A DNA stretch of 8,940 bases from assembly GCA_026386995.1 (NCBI GenBank), contig JAPLMO010000156.1:1-8940 (forward strand). Reading direction: 5' to 3'. A program made the translations under genes and the position numbers. The notes under the pieces are model-generated. The model was not told the origin of the DNA and ran no database searches. It worked only from the letters and a program-made list of their open reading frames with translations. Source of the DNA: Planctomycetota bacterium. Lineage in GTDB: Bacteria; Planctomycetota; Phycisphaerae; FEN-1346. Position 1 is the first letter of the stretch. Every line of letters begins with the position of its first letter. This document shows, piece after piece, positions 1 through 5,430 of this stretch.

Positions 1-4
1 TGGA

Positions 5-1102
5 TTAGCGTCGTTTGCGGCGGAGGAGGAGGCCGAGGCCGCCGAGACCCAGCAGGGCCAGCGTGGCCGGCTCGGGGACCACGTCCAGCGCGTCGAGGTT
101 ATCCATCTGGTTGAAGCCGGCCCGGAGCGTCTGGAGCCCCAGGTGCTCCGCCGCAATCCATATCCCGGGCAGCGAACCCGCCGGCATACCGATCGACGCC
201 GGATCAATCAGGATGTCGCCCGCCTCGATGGCCGCCCCCCACAGGCTGTCCGGTCTGCCGATGATGGCGGAGCCCGGCGTTACGGAGAAGAACACGATGT
301 CCAGGCCAGGCTCGTAGGTGAGCACGGTGCCGATGTCCCGCAGGGCGAGGGCGTCCACATCGTCCCCCGAACCCAGGCCCAGCGCCGCAGCCCGCGCGAA
401 CGGCAGGGGGCCAAAGCCCGGGTTCAGCCACGGATTCCACGTGTACAGCACGTCGGCCGGCCCGAAGCCGTTGGCCCCAGCCGTGGCCGGGTCGAGCGAG
501 TAGTACGCAGTACTAGGTTGAGAAGACAGCGAATTGAGATCGAAGGCGTCCAGGTTGTCGCCGCCCGGATTCGGCTCCGCGTTCAGGCCCAGGCCGCGAT
601 AGTACCGGATTCCCACGTTGAGCCCGTCGCCATCATAGAAGCCCTGGTTCTTCACCCCAGCGACCGGGGGTGGAGGCGGTCCCATCGGACCAGGCCCCAC
701 GCGCGCCACGAACACGTCGGCCGAGGCCTCGTTGCGGCCATTTATGCCCTCGGTCGTCACCGTGCACCAGGGGACGATCCCGTGCGGAATCCCGGCCGCG
801 TTACGGTCCACGGAGAAGTACCAGACCGACAGGTCGCGCGGCGGGAACCACCCATAGGACAGCGCGTCAATCTCGGGCGCCGCGCCCTTAATCCCCAACT
901 GCCAACTTGTGATGCCGATGGTCGGCAGCGGGAGCGGCCCGGGGCCCGGCGCCGGGGGCGTCGGCCCCAGGATGTCGGCCCCATTGCAGGGAATCGCCCC
1001 AGCCGAGGGGCTCGCCTTGTCCACCGAGAAACTCTGTGCCAGCCCCGCCGACCCCATCAACATGAGCAGTCCAACGATCAGAATACCTCTTGCAGCGTTC
1101 AT
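5..1102 (-). CDS. PEP-CTERM sorting domain exported protein with four internal repeats
   Basis: This 365-aa exported protein is probably anchored or processed at the cell envelope by an exosortase; its function is unknown. An N-terminal signal peptide (residues 1-23, hydrophobic core ILIVGLLMLMG) is followed by a proline/glycine-rich linker (47-60) and a second one at 137-147. The C-terminus has the PEP-CTERM layout: PEPAT at 343-347, a hydrophobic helix to about 360, then RRKRR at the end. The body contains a recurring pattern of a DAL/DAF strand, an aromatic-S-V/L-D strand, and an ADI/ADV/GDI strand (finding below), suggesting beta-structured modules. The start is fixed by CCTCCTT at 1110-1116, which reads AAGGAGG on the coding strand, 7 nt before the ATG. 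It is the last of four tandem PEP-CTERM genes read leftwards. Its terminator lies outside the window. PEP-CTERM is seen directly; localisation is family knowledge; the function is not known. Confidence 0.93.
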   Translation of the reverse strand: MNAARGILIVGLLMLMGSAGLAQSFSVDKASPSAGAIPCNGADILGPTPPAPGPGPLPLPTIGITSWQLGIKGAAPEIDALSYGWFPPRDLSVWYFSVDRNAAGIPHGIVPWCTVTTEGINGRNEASADVFVARVGPGPMGPPPPPVAGVKNQGFYDGDGLNVGIRYYRGLGLNAEPNPGGDNLDAFDLNSLSSQPSTAYYSLDPATAGANGFGPADVLYTWNPWLNPGFGPLPFARAAALGLGSGDDVDALALRDIGTVLTYEPGLDIVFFSVTPGSAIIGRPDSLWGAAIEAGDILIDPASIGMPAGSLPGIWIAAEHLGLQTLRAGFNQMDNLDALDVVPEPATLALLGLGGLGLLLRRKRR

Positions 1103-1122
1103 GGCTCATCCTCCTTGAGTTT

Positions 1123-1141
1123 ACGGCTGCCTCGCAGCCGT
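1123..1141 (-). promoter_or_regulatory. 5' leader hairpin before the 5-1102 gene
   Basis: A perfect 8-bp stem (ACGGCTGC, loop ctc, GCAGCCGT) ends 6 nt before the Shine-Dalgarno sequence of the gene starting at 1102. It sits between the degenerate terminator of the preceding gene and the ribosome-binding site. It could stabilise the mRNA 5' end or modulate initiation. There is no T-tract after it on the minus strand, so it is not an obvious intrinsic terminator. The stem is seen directly; the role is inferred. Confidence 0.45.
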
Positions 1142-1160
1142 CCGGATACCCGTGCGAATA

Positions 1161-1300
1161 CCGGAAGGCCCCCGCCCCGCAACAGCCAGGGGCCGCCCGT
1201 CGTCCGTCCCCTCTTACTTTCTGCGAAATCTGCGAGCCACGAGGCCCGCCACACGCGCGCCCATGAGGCACAGCGTCGCCGGCTCGGGCGACGTCGTGAG
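1161..1300 (-). repeat. 3' PEP-CTERM cassette, copy A (pairs with about 3025-3164)
   Basis: Aligned by eye, this stretch of about 140 bp differs from 3025-3164 at roughly 15-16 positions with no gaps. It covers the terminator region, the stop codon, the LVARRFRRK tail, the hydrophobic helix and the PEP motif. The similarity stops just upstream of the PEP codons, where the two genes have unrelated sequence. The third member (about 1997-2110) shares the stop-proximal part, but its terminator loop differs. Confidence 0.75.
1167..1194 (-). terminator. Degenerate copy of the PEP-CTERM cassette terminator
   Basis: Downstream of the stop codon at 1214, GGCCCC (1167-1172) can pair with GGGGCC (1189-1194). 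The stretch from 1161 matches the strong terminator at 3025-3063 base for base over its first 23 positions, but the pairing arm has accumulated substitutions. The minus-strand T-tract seen in that copy (GGTTTTTG) is here GGTATTCG. It is therefore a weakened terminator or a relic of one, and read-through into the next gene is possible. Confidence 0.5.
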
Positions 1301-1939
1301 CCCCACCGTCAGGAAGTCGATGGCCCACCCGTCGCCGCCGTTGCCGCCCTCGTCTATGCCAAGGCGTAGGACGTTGTCGCTGGTCAGTAGCGCCGGGTCG
1401 ATGCCGATGGTGAAGAACTGGACGACGGGGCCCGTCTGCAAAATCGCGTTGAGATAGCCCGTCAGGGCCGCGTCCACAGTGCCGTTGATCCGCGCCGAGA
1501 AGGGCTGCCCGTTCACCGGATACTGGAAATCGTCGGCGGCGATGCCCAGGGTCAGCGTGTCAACCTTGTACCCAGTAGGAATGAGGGTGCCGTAGGCGAG
1601 ATCGATAAACTGCGGCCCCCGTATCCGTTCCTCGGAAGCGGAATAGCCGTCTATCGAGGCCGTCTGGCCCGACCCCACGTAAATCTGGTCGGTGCCGGCG
1701 TAGTCACCACTTTCCGGCCTGAACGGCCACGTGTGTCCGTAAGCGTTTACCGAAGAGGTGATCAACCCCGGGGCCAGTCCTTCCAGGATCGCTCCCTCGG
1801 TGGGGTCCGACCCGTAACTGCCGGTGCCCAGCATGTCCGCATCGCCGTACATGACCACACCAGCGCTGGCGGCCGAGGGCAATGCGGCTGCCAATAGAAC
1901 TGCCGCAATACCTACCCCGATTCGATACATGCGTTTCAT
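1214..1939 (-). CDS. PEP-CTERM sorting domain exported protein, beta-sandwich-like body
   Basis: This 241-aa exported protein of unknown function carries a C-terminal sorting and anchor signal. The signal peptide covers residues 1-26 (MKRMYRIG then a hydrophobic run, ASA before the likely cleavage site). The mature part (27-215) is rich in Gly, Asp, Thr and alternating hydrophobics, e.g. DTLTLGIAADDFQ (127-139) and VLRLGIDEGGNGGDGWAIDF (190-209), which suggests an extracellular beta-sandwich, perhaps with metal-binding Asp loops. PEP is at 218-220, followed by a hydrophobic segment and the ARRFRRK tail. The reading frame stays open to 2011, but the ATG at 1939 is preferred because GGGGAGGGG lies just upstream and it begins the signal peptide. 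The body shows no similarity that I can see to its neighbours, although its 3' end is nearly identical to that of 3078-3890. Family assignment beyond PEP-CTERM is not possible by eye. Confidence 0.92.
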   Translation of the reverse strand: MKRMYRIGVGIAAVLLAAALPSAASAGVVMYGDADMLGTGSYGSDPTEGAILEGLAPGLITSSVNAYGHTWPFRPESGDYAGTDQIYVGSGQTASIDGYSASEERIRGPQFIDLAYGTLIPTGYKVDTLTLGIAADDFQYPVNGQPFSARINGTVDAALTGYLNAILQTGPVVQFFTIGIDPALLTSDNVLRLGIDEGGNGGDGWAIDFLTVGLTTSPEPATLCLMGARVAGLVARRFRRK

Positions 1940-1996
1940 TGTTGCCCCTCCCCGTTTCGTTTGCGGCCGGCGCCCGGCCGCTGCTTGTGAAGGCGA

Positions 1997-2021
1997 AGGC
2001 CCCCGCCCCACGCGGGGGCCT
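1997..2021 (-). terminator. GC-rich hairpin downstream of the 2041-2853 gene
   Basis: A perfect 10-bp stem (AGGCCCCCGC / GCGGGGGCCT, 5-nt loop) begins 20 nt after the stop codon at 2041. On the minus strand it is followed by TCGCCTTC rather than a clean T-tract, so termination may be only partial. Position and stem strength support a terminator for this gene, separating it from 1214-1939. Confidence 0.65.
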
Positions 2022-2040
2022 CCCGGCCGTCAATCCCCTC

Positions 2041-2853
2041 CTACTTCCTGCGAAATCTGCGTGCCACAAGGCCCGCCACGCCGAGGCCCAACAGGGCCAT
2101 CGTGGCCGGCTCGGGCGTGATCACGAACGCCATGTCCAGCGACAAGCCCGTTCGCGGGTCGATCAGTTCATGCCAGTAGTACGGCGGTGCGCCCGGGTTA
2201 TCCGTGTCGCCGAACACCGCATCGTCGTTCCAGTGCTCGATCGAGGTCTTCCAGCCGAAGACCTCCCCGCTGCCGGACGGCAGGATGCACGTCACGTCCA
2301 GCCAATAGACACGCGGCTTGCCGGTGCTCCCCGGGCCTTCCTGGATGAAGGGATCCTGCGGGTAGAAGTTGTACTGCCACACCGTCTGGTCGAACCCGAG
2401 GAACGTCTGGGTGTTAGGCTCGTAGAACATCTCCTGGGGCGTGGTGGCCCAAGGCCGCTTCACATACTGGGTCGGTCCGAAGAACTCCTGCCACCTCAGG
2501 GCGCCCGGATGGCTCCACGGCATCTCCGGGTCCACGTTCGCCGGAATGTCGTCGTGGATGCTTAACTTGAAGACGGCGTTCGGATTCACGGCGTCTTGGA
2601 GCCACGACCCCCAGATGTGAACGTCCGTGATGGCCCCCCGCTGGTAGCACGGGAAGTCGTCGGCCAGGACCTTGACGAACGGCCACGCCCCTCCTTGCCG
2701 GAAAGTAGCGTTGACGTCCATGCCCATGGGCGACACATCTGGCATCTGGAGGTACTTGAACGGATCACCAGAGTTCCAGTCGGCCCGCGCGGCCTGCGAC
2801 AGTAAGGCCGCCGCCAACCCCATCACAAAGAGACCTGCTATGCGCACTTTCAT
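2041..2853 (-). CDS. PEP-CTERM protein, paralogue A of a tandem pair (DUF7901-like)
   Basis: This 270-aa exported protein has a signal peptide (1-24, ending ARA|DW) and a PEP-CTERM (PEPAT 247-251, helix, ARRFRRK). The mature region matches the neighbouring protein at 3078-3890 along its length. Shared landmarks are LADDF (63-67), ITDVHIWGSWL (75-85), SHPGALRW (114-121), WQYNFY (159-164), VYWLDV (182-187), FGWKTS (199-204), DDAVF (210-214) and LDMAFVITPEP (239-249). I believe this planctomycete-type family carries the label DUF7901, but that name is from memory and its function is unknown. The ATG at 2853 is supported by GGAGGT (2859-2864 on the plus strand as ACCTCC), 5 nt upstream. The stop is TAG. 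A GC hairpin follows. Exported localisation follows from the signal peptide; the substrate or role is unknown. Confidence 0.92.
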   Translation of the reverse strand: MKVRIAGLFVMGLAAALLSQAARADWNSGDPFKYLQMPDVSPMGMDVNATFRQGGAWPFVKVLADDFPCYQRGAITDVHIWGSWLQDAVNPNAVFKLSIHDDIPANVDPEMPWSHPGALRWQEFFGPTQYVKRPWATTPQEMFYEPNTQTFLGFDQTVWQYNFYPQDPFIQEGPGSTGKPRVYWLDVTCILPSGSGEVFGWKTSIEHWNDDAVFGDTDNPGAPPYYWHELIDPRTGLSLDMAFVITPEPATMALLGLGVAGLVARRFRRK

Positions 2854-2920
2854 AAGGCACCTCCCTCAACATGCCCCCCCCGGCCAAATCCCCGCCTCAC
2901 TCAGCCAAGTCGGCCCCGCG

Positions 2921-2961
2921 CCGACCCGGCCCCCACCTCAACGTGGTCCCCCTCTCGGGAC
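2921..2961. repeat. Leader repeat, copy 1 (upstream of the 2853 start)
   Basis: The first 23 bp (starting CCGACCCGGCCCCCACCTCA) are identical to 4080-4102. The next 18 bp match 4103-4119 with two substitutions and one missing base. Copy 1 lies about 68-108 bp upstream of the paralogue starting at 2853; copy 2 lies about 190-229 bp upstream of the paralogue starting at 3890. It is either a remnant of the tandem gene duplication or a shared control element. Confidence 0.7.
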
Positions 2962-3019
2962 CCTGACTCCCGCCGGCCCGGTTTCCCGGCCGGACCCGGC
3001 GAGTCCACCCCAGCGCGGC

Positions 3020-3063
3020 AAAAACCGGAAGGCCCCCGCCCCGCAACGGCCGGGGGCCTTCCG
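3020..3063 (-). terminator. Strong intrinsic terminator of the 3078-3890 gene
   Basis: A perfect 13-bp stem (3026-3038 with 3051-3063, sequence CGGAAGGCCCCCG and its complement) begins 15 nt after the TAG stop. On the minus strand it is followed immediately by GTTTTTG. Stem plus T-tract is the standard Rho-independent layout, so this is the best-preserved terminator in the window. Confidence 0.88.
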
Positions 3064-3164
3064 CCGTCCGTTCCCTCCTACTTCCTGCGAAATCTGCGAG
3101 CCACAAGGCTCACGGCGCCCGCGCCCATGAGGCACAGCGTGGCCGGCTCGGGCGTGATCACGAA
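3025..3164 (-). repeat. 3' PEP-CTERM cassette, copy B
   Basis: This is the partner of 1161-1300. It runs from the terminator through TAG, the ARRFRRK codons, the transmembrane helix and the TPEPAT codons. Copy B retains the complete terminator stem and T-tract, so it is probably closer to the ancestral sequence than copy A. Confidence 0.75.
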
Positions 3165-3890
3165 CGACATGTCGATGCTGCCGCCCGTCGGATATTTCAG
3201 CGGTTGCCAGTAGCCAACGCTGCCGGCAGGTTCGACCCAGTACACCGCATCATCCATGAAGTGGCCGTCCTGAGGGTCCCGCGTCTTCCAGCCGAACTGG
3301 TCGAACGTCGCGCTGGTGTAGGCCTGGACCTCGAGCCAGTAAATCTGCGGCTTTTCCCGCGTTCCCTGCTGGAGGAAGGCCACGGCCGGGTCGATGTACA
3401 TGTTGTACTGGAACACCTTATGGTCCACACCCCACTGGTTTGTGACCGGATCCCAGAATTTCTCATACTCGACACCTGCCCAGAAGCGCTCCTTGAAGTG
3501 GCCCTTCGCACCCGGCTCGGGCAAGCCCACAGGCGTGATCCACCCTTCCCACAGCAGCGCCTCGGGGTGGCTGAAACCGCCGGTGCCCTGCCCGGGGTTG
3601 TTGGACCAGAACCTCAGGTTGAAGGCGTTGATGCCGGTGTTGAAATCGTTCAGCCAGGAACCCCAGATGTGGACGTCCGTCACGCGTCCCGTTTCCGTAC
3701 ACAGGAAGTCGTCCGCGATGCGGCGGAGGCCCGCGTTCTGGTCATCGCGCACATCGATGCCGGTCACACCAAGGTCCGGCAACTGCACCCACTTGGCAGG
3801 CATCGTTGCGTCCCAATCCGCCCGCGCCGCGCCCGCCAGCACCGCAACCGCCAGTACAGCCACAGCCACTGCAATCGTTCGCGTACTCAT
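3078..3890 (-). CDS. PEP-CTERM protein, paralogue B of a tandem pair (DUF7901-like)
   Basis: This 270-aa exported protein has a signal peptide (1-24, ending ARA|DW), a body homologous to 2041-2853, and a C-terminal PEP-CTERM (PEPAT 247-251, LVARRFRRK end). Landmarks shared with the paralogue are KWVQLPDL (33-40), IADDFLC (58-64), VTDVHIWGSWL (70-80), FSHPEALLW (106-114), FQYNMY (160-165), IYWLEV (183-188), FGWKTR (199-204), DDAVYW (213-218) and DMSFVITPEP (240-249). The many conserved Trp/Tyr/Asp residues suggest a secreted beta-rich domain. The frame is open to 3995, but AAGGAG (3897-3902) stands exactly 6 nt before the ATG at 3890, and this start gives the same signal peptide and total length as the paralogue. 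A second ATG at 3896 is too close to that site. The probable family label is DUF7901, from memory. Function is unknown. Confidence 0.93.
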   Translation of the reverse strand: MSTRTIAVAVAVLAVAVLAGAARADWDATMPAKWVQLPDLGVTGIDVRDDQNAGLRRIADDFLCTETGRVTDVHIWGSWLNDFNTGINAFNLRFWSNNPGQGTGGFSHPEALLWEGWITPVGLPEPGAKGHFKERFWAGVEYEKFWDPVTNQWGVDHKVFQYNMYIDPAVAFLQQGTREKPQIYWLEVQAYTSATFDQFGWKTRDPQDGHFMDDAVYWVEPAGSVGYWQPLKYPTGGSIDMSFVITPEPATLCLMGAGAVSLVARRFRRK

Positions 3891-4230
3891 GGCCATCTCC
3901 TTTTTTGTGTCCTTTTCCCCGCTTGAGGGCCTTCTGCCCCCGGGCCGCGCCCCGCGCGCGACCCAGCAACCCATCCCACGCGCACTCCCCCGCACACCGA
4001 CCTATGCAAACCCCTTGCGGCCGCTCCCCGCGGCTAACCCCTCCTCCTCCGTTTGATCACCGGGGCCGCCGCGCCCACGCCGACCCGGCCCCCACCTCAA
4101 CGCGGCCCCCCCTCGGGACACAGACCCTCTACGATGGCCTGACTATTCACGCGCAGCGGCTTCTTGGTTCTCGTCAGTCGGGGATTCCGCCCTGTGTGCG
4201 GCACGGACGGCGGAAGGCCCCCCAGCCTGC
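3891..4230. other. Intergenic region upstream of the 3890 start
   Basis: There is no convincing gene here. It should hold the promoter of the 3078-3890 gene, but I find no hexamer pair worth calling. It contains leader repeat copy 2 (4080-4119) and, at 4203-4222, an inverted 20-bp copy of a terminator arm (ACGGACGGCGGAAGGCCCCC), which also lies at 3052-3071 on the other strand. Confidence 0.6.
4080..4119. repeat. Leader repeat, copy 2 (upstream of the 3890 start)
   Basis: This is the partner of 2921-2961: 23 identical bases, then a slightly diverged remainder ending CTCGGGAC in both. The distance to its gene differs from copy 1 (about 190 versus 68 bp), so the surrounding leaders have diverged by insertion or deletion. 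Confidence 0.7.
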
Positions 4231-4434
4231 TCAGGCCGCGACCACGGCCTTTGCAGAATGACGCGCGGCAGGACGGCGGCCCCGGACTTCGGGCCGCTCC
4301 AGGATCCGGCGCACATGCGCAGCGGCGGCCCGGCGGTCCAGTTCGGCCAATACGGAGCCGAACACCGCCGACCCGCCCAGGGCCGCAAACGACAGTAAAT
4401 CCAGGGATTTCAGATGGCGAAGATTTGGCTGCAT
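4231..4434 (-). CDS. Possible small protein, 67 aa
   Basis: I do not recognise this ORF. It would encode 67 residues with a mixed N-terminus (MQPNLRHLKSLDLLSFAALG), a short Ala/Gly/Val hydrophobic stretch (17-28) and an Arg-rich amphipathic C-terminal half (33-60) of about ten arginines. AAGGGG lies 6 nt upstream of the ATG at 4434; an in-frame ATG at 4449 (MKGEA...) is an alternative. It lies 192 bp downstream of the 84-aa gene on the same strand. In GC-rich DNA an ORF this short can be accidental, so the call rests mainly on the ribosome-binding site and position. Confidence 0.35.
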   Translation of the reverse strand: MQPNLRHLKSLDLLSFAALGGSAVFGSVLAELDRRAAAAHVRRILERPEVRGRRPAARHSAKAVVAA

Positions 4435-4593
4435 GGCCTCCCCCTTCATGCCACTTTCCGCCGTGCGACTTGGAGCCGGCGTCACGGCGCGACGCTATCG
4501 GTCCGCACGGCCGTACTTCACATCTTCCGCAGCCGCAGGACGCGGCATACGGCGCTCTCGCTGACGGCTCTCGCTCTCAAGACTTGCTACGGC

Positions 4594-4618
4594 CCCATCC
4601 GTCGTCCGGGCGGATGGG
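4594..4618 (-). terminator. Hairpin downstream of the 84-aa gene
   Basis: A perfect 8-bp stem, CCCATCCG with CGGATGGG and a 9-nt loop, begins 8 nt after the stop codon at 4627. No T-tract follows on the minus strand (GCCGTAGC), so it may be a transcript-end stabiliser or a Rho-dependent boundary rather than an intrinsic terminator. Confidence 0.4.
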
Positions 4619-4626
4619 CACTGCGA

Positions 4627-4881
4627 TTACGCATCGCCCAGCATTTCACGCAGCAGACGGTTCTCGCGCTTGGTGGCCTCCAGGTCGAAGATCAGGTACT
4701 TGATCGCCAGGCGCACGTGGTCCAGGCTGTCTTCCAGGGCGGCCATCTCGCGCCGCATCGGCGAGGTGCCGCCCGCCGGCGGCCGCTGCTGCCCGGCCGC
4801 AGGCGCCGCGTTCACTCCCGGAAGCGCATGCACTTCCGATAGCAACTGTCCGACCTTTTCGCGAAGCGCAGCTTCATCCAT
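4627..4881 (-). CDS. Conserved-looking small helical protein, 84 aa
   Basis: The protein has a short N-terminal helix (MDEAALREKVGQLLSEVHAL, 1-20), a Pro/Ala/Gly linker (21-40), and a long charged helix (43-82) with the core DHVRLAIKYLIFDLEATKRE (54-73) followed by NRLLREML. The heptad-like spacing of Leu/Ile residues suggests a coiled coil. The core resembles small helical proteins I have seen in planctomycetes, but I cannot name a family. The reading frame is open upstream to 5178, but AAAGGGG stands 7 nt before the ATG at 4881 and the upstream extension is Arg/Pro-rich and unlike protein. It could be a DNA-binding or scaffolding subunit acting through self-association; that is inference. 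The stop at 4627 is followed by a hairpin. Confidence 0.72.
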   Translation of the reverse strand: MDEAALREKVGQLLSEVHALPGVNAAPAAGQQRPPAGGTSPMRREMAALEDSLDHVRLAIKYLIFDLEATKRENRLLREMLGDA

Positions 4882-5430
4882 GACAGATCCCCTTTCCTCT
4901 CCGACCGCCCCATGTTCCCTTTGCGGTCGTCCTGCCCGTCGGCGGAACGGGCGACTGCTACCAAGAGACAGACTTACGCAAAGGCCGTGCCGAAGCCGCG
5001 CGATTAAAAACTTGCGGCGCGACCCCCGCGGGCGCGGCCCCGGCGCGGGGTGGCGGTTCCGTTTGTTCCGCGCGTAACGAATGTGATGGTCGTGCGGGGC
5101 GTGAGGACGGCGGGGAGGCCCGGCAACAGGCAGACGCCTCTCGGGCGGGACAGGCTGACGTAAGTCTATCCCCCACAAGAGGTTACGTTATTCCGGCGAC
5201 CCGGCGTTTTCCGTCAACATCACGGCCGCAAAGCAACGCCCCCTCTACGACCGCTACAACCGGAGCACACGGCGCAGGCGGCCGCATAAACGGTACCACC
5301 CCTCCGGGCGGCACATTCGGCGCAGGCGGCATACTCGGACTTGCATGCCGTCAGTATCTGGACATCGGGATATGCTTGTGCACCGAGAGAAGGCGCGTCG
5401 CGCGGCGGGCGACTGCGACGGAGGCGTTAC
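4882..5430. other. Intergenic region with a short direct repeat
   Basis: About 550 bp without a supportable gene. GGCGCAGGCGG occurs at 5271-5281 and again at 5319-5329, each preceded by a GCACA motif, giving an imperfect 48-bp tandem unit. Near the right end, CGTCGC (5396-5401) can pair with GCGACG (5415-5420), 10 nt after the stop of the pilin-like gene. This is a weak candidate terminator. A distinct promoter for the 84-aa gene is not evident. Confidence 0.5.

Noticed and set aside
143..1369. Plus-strand ORF of 408 codons over the first two PEP-CTERM genes
   Set aside because: Its protein is Arg/Pro/His-rich low-complexity with no domain or signal, and it lies opposite two genes with clear signal peptides, PEP-CTERM tails and ribosome-binding sites. 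It is a shadow frame in GC-rich DNA.
4970..5167. 9-bp inverted repeat AGACTTACG / CGTAAGTCT
   Set aside because: The arms are about 180 bp apart, short, and flank nothing recognisable; chance is a sufficient explanation.
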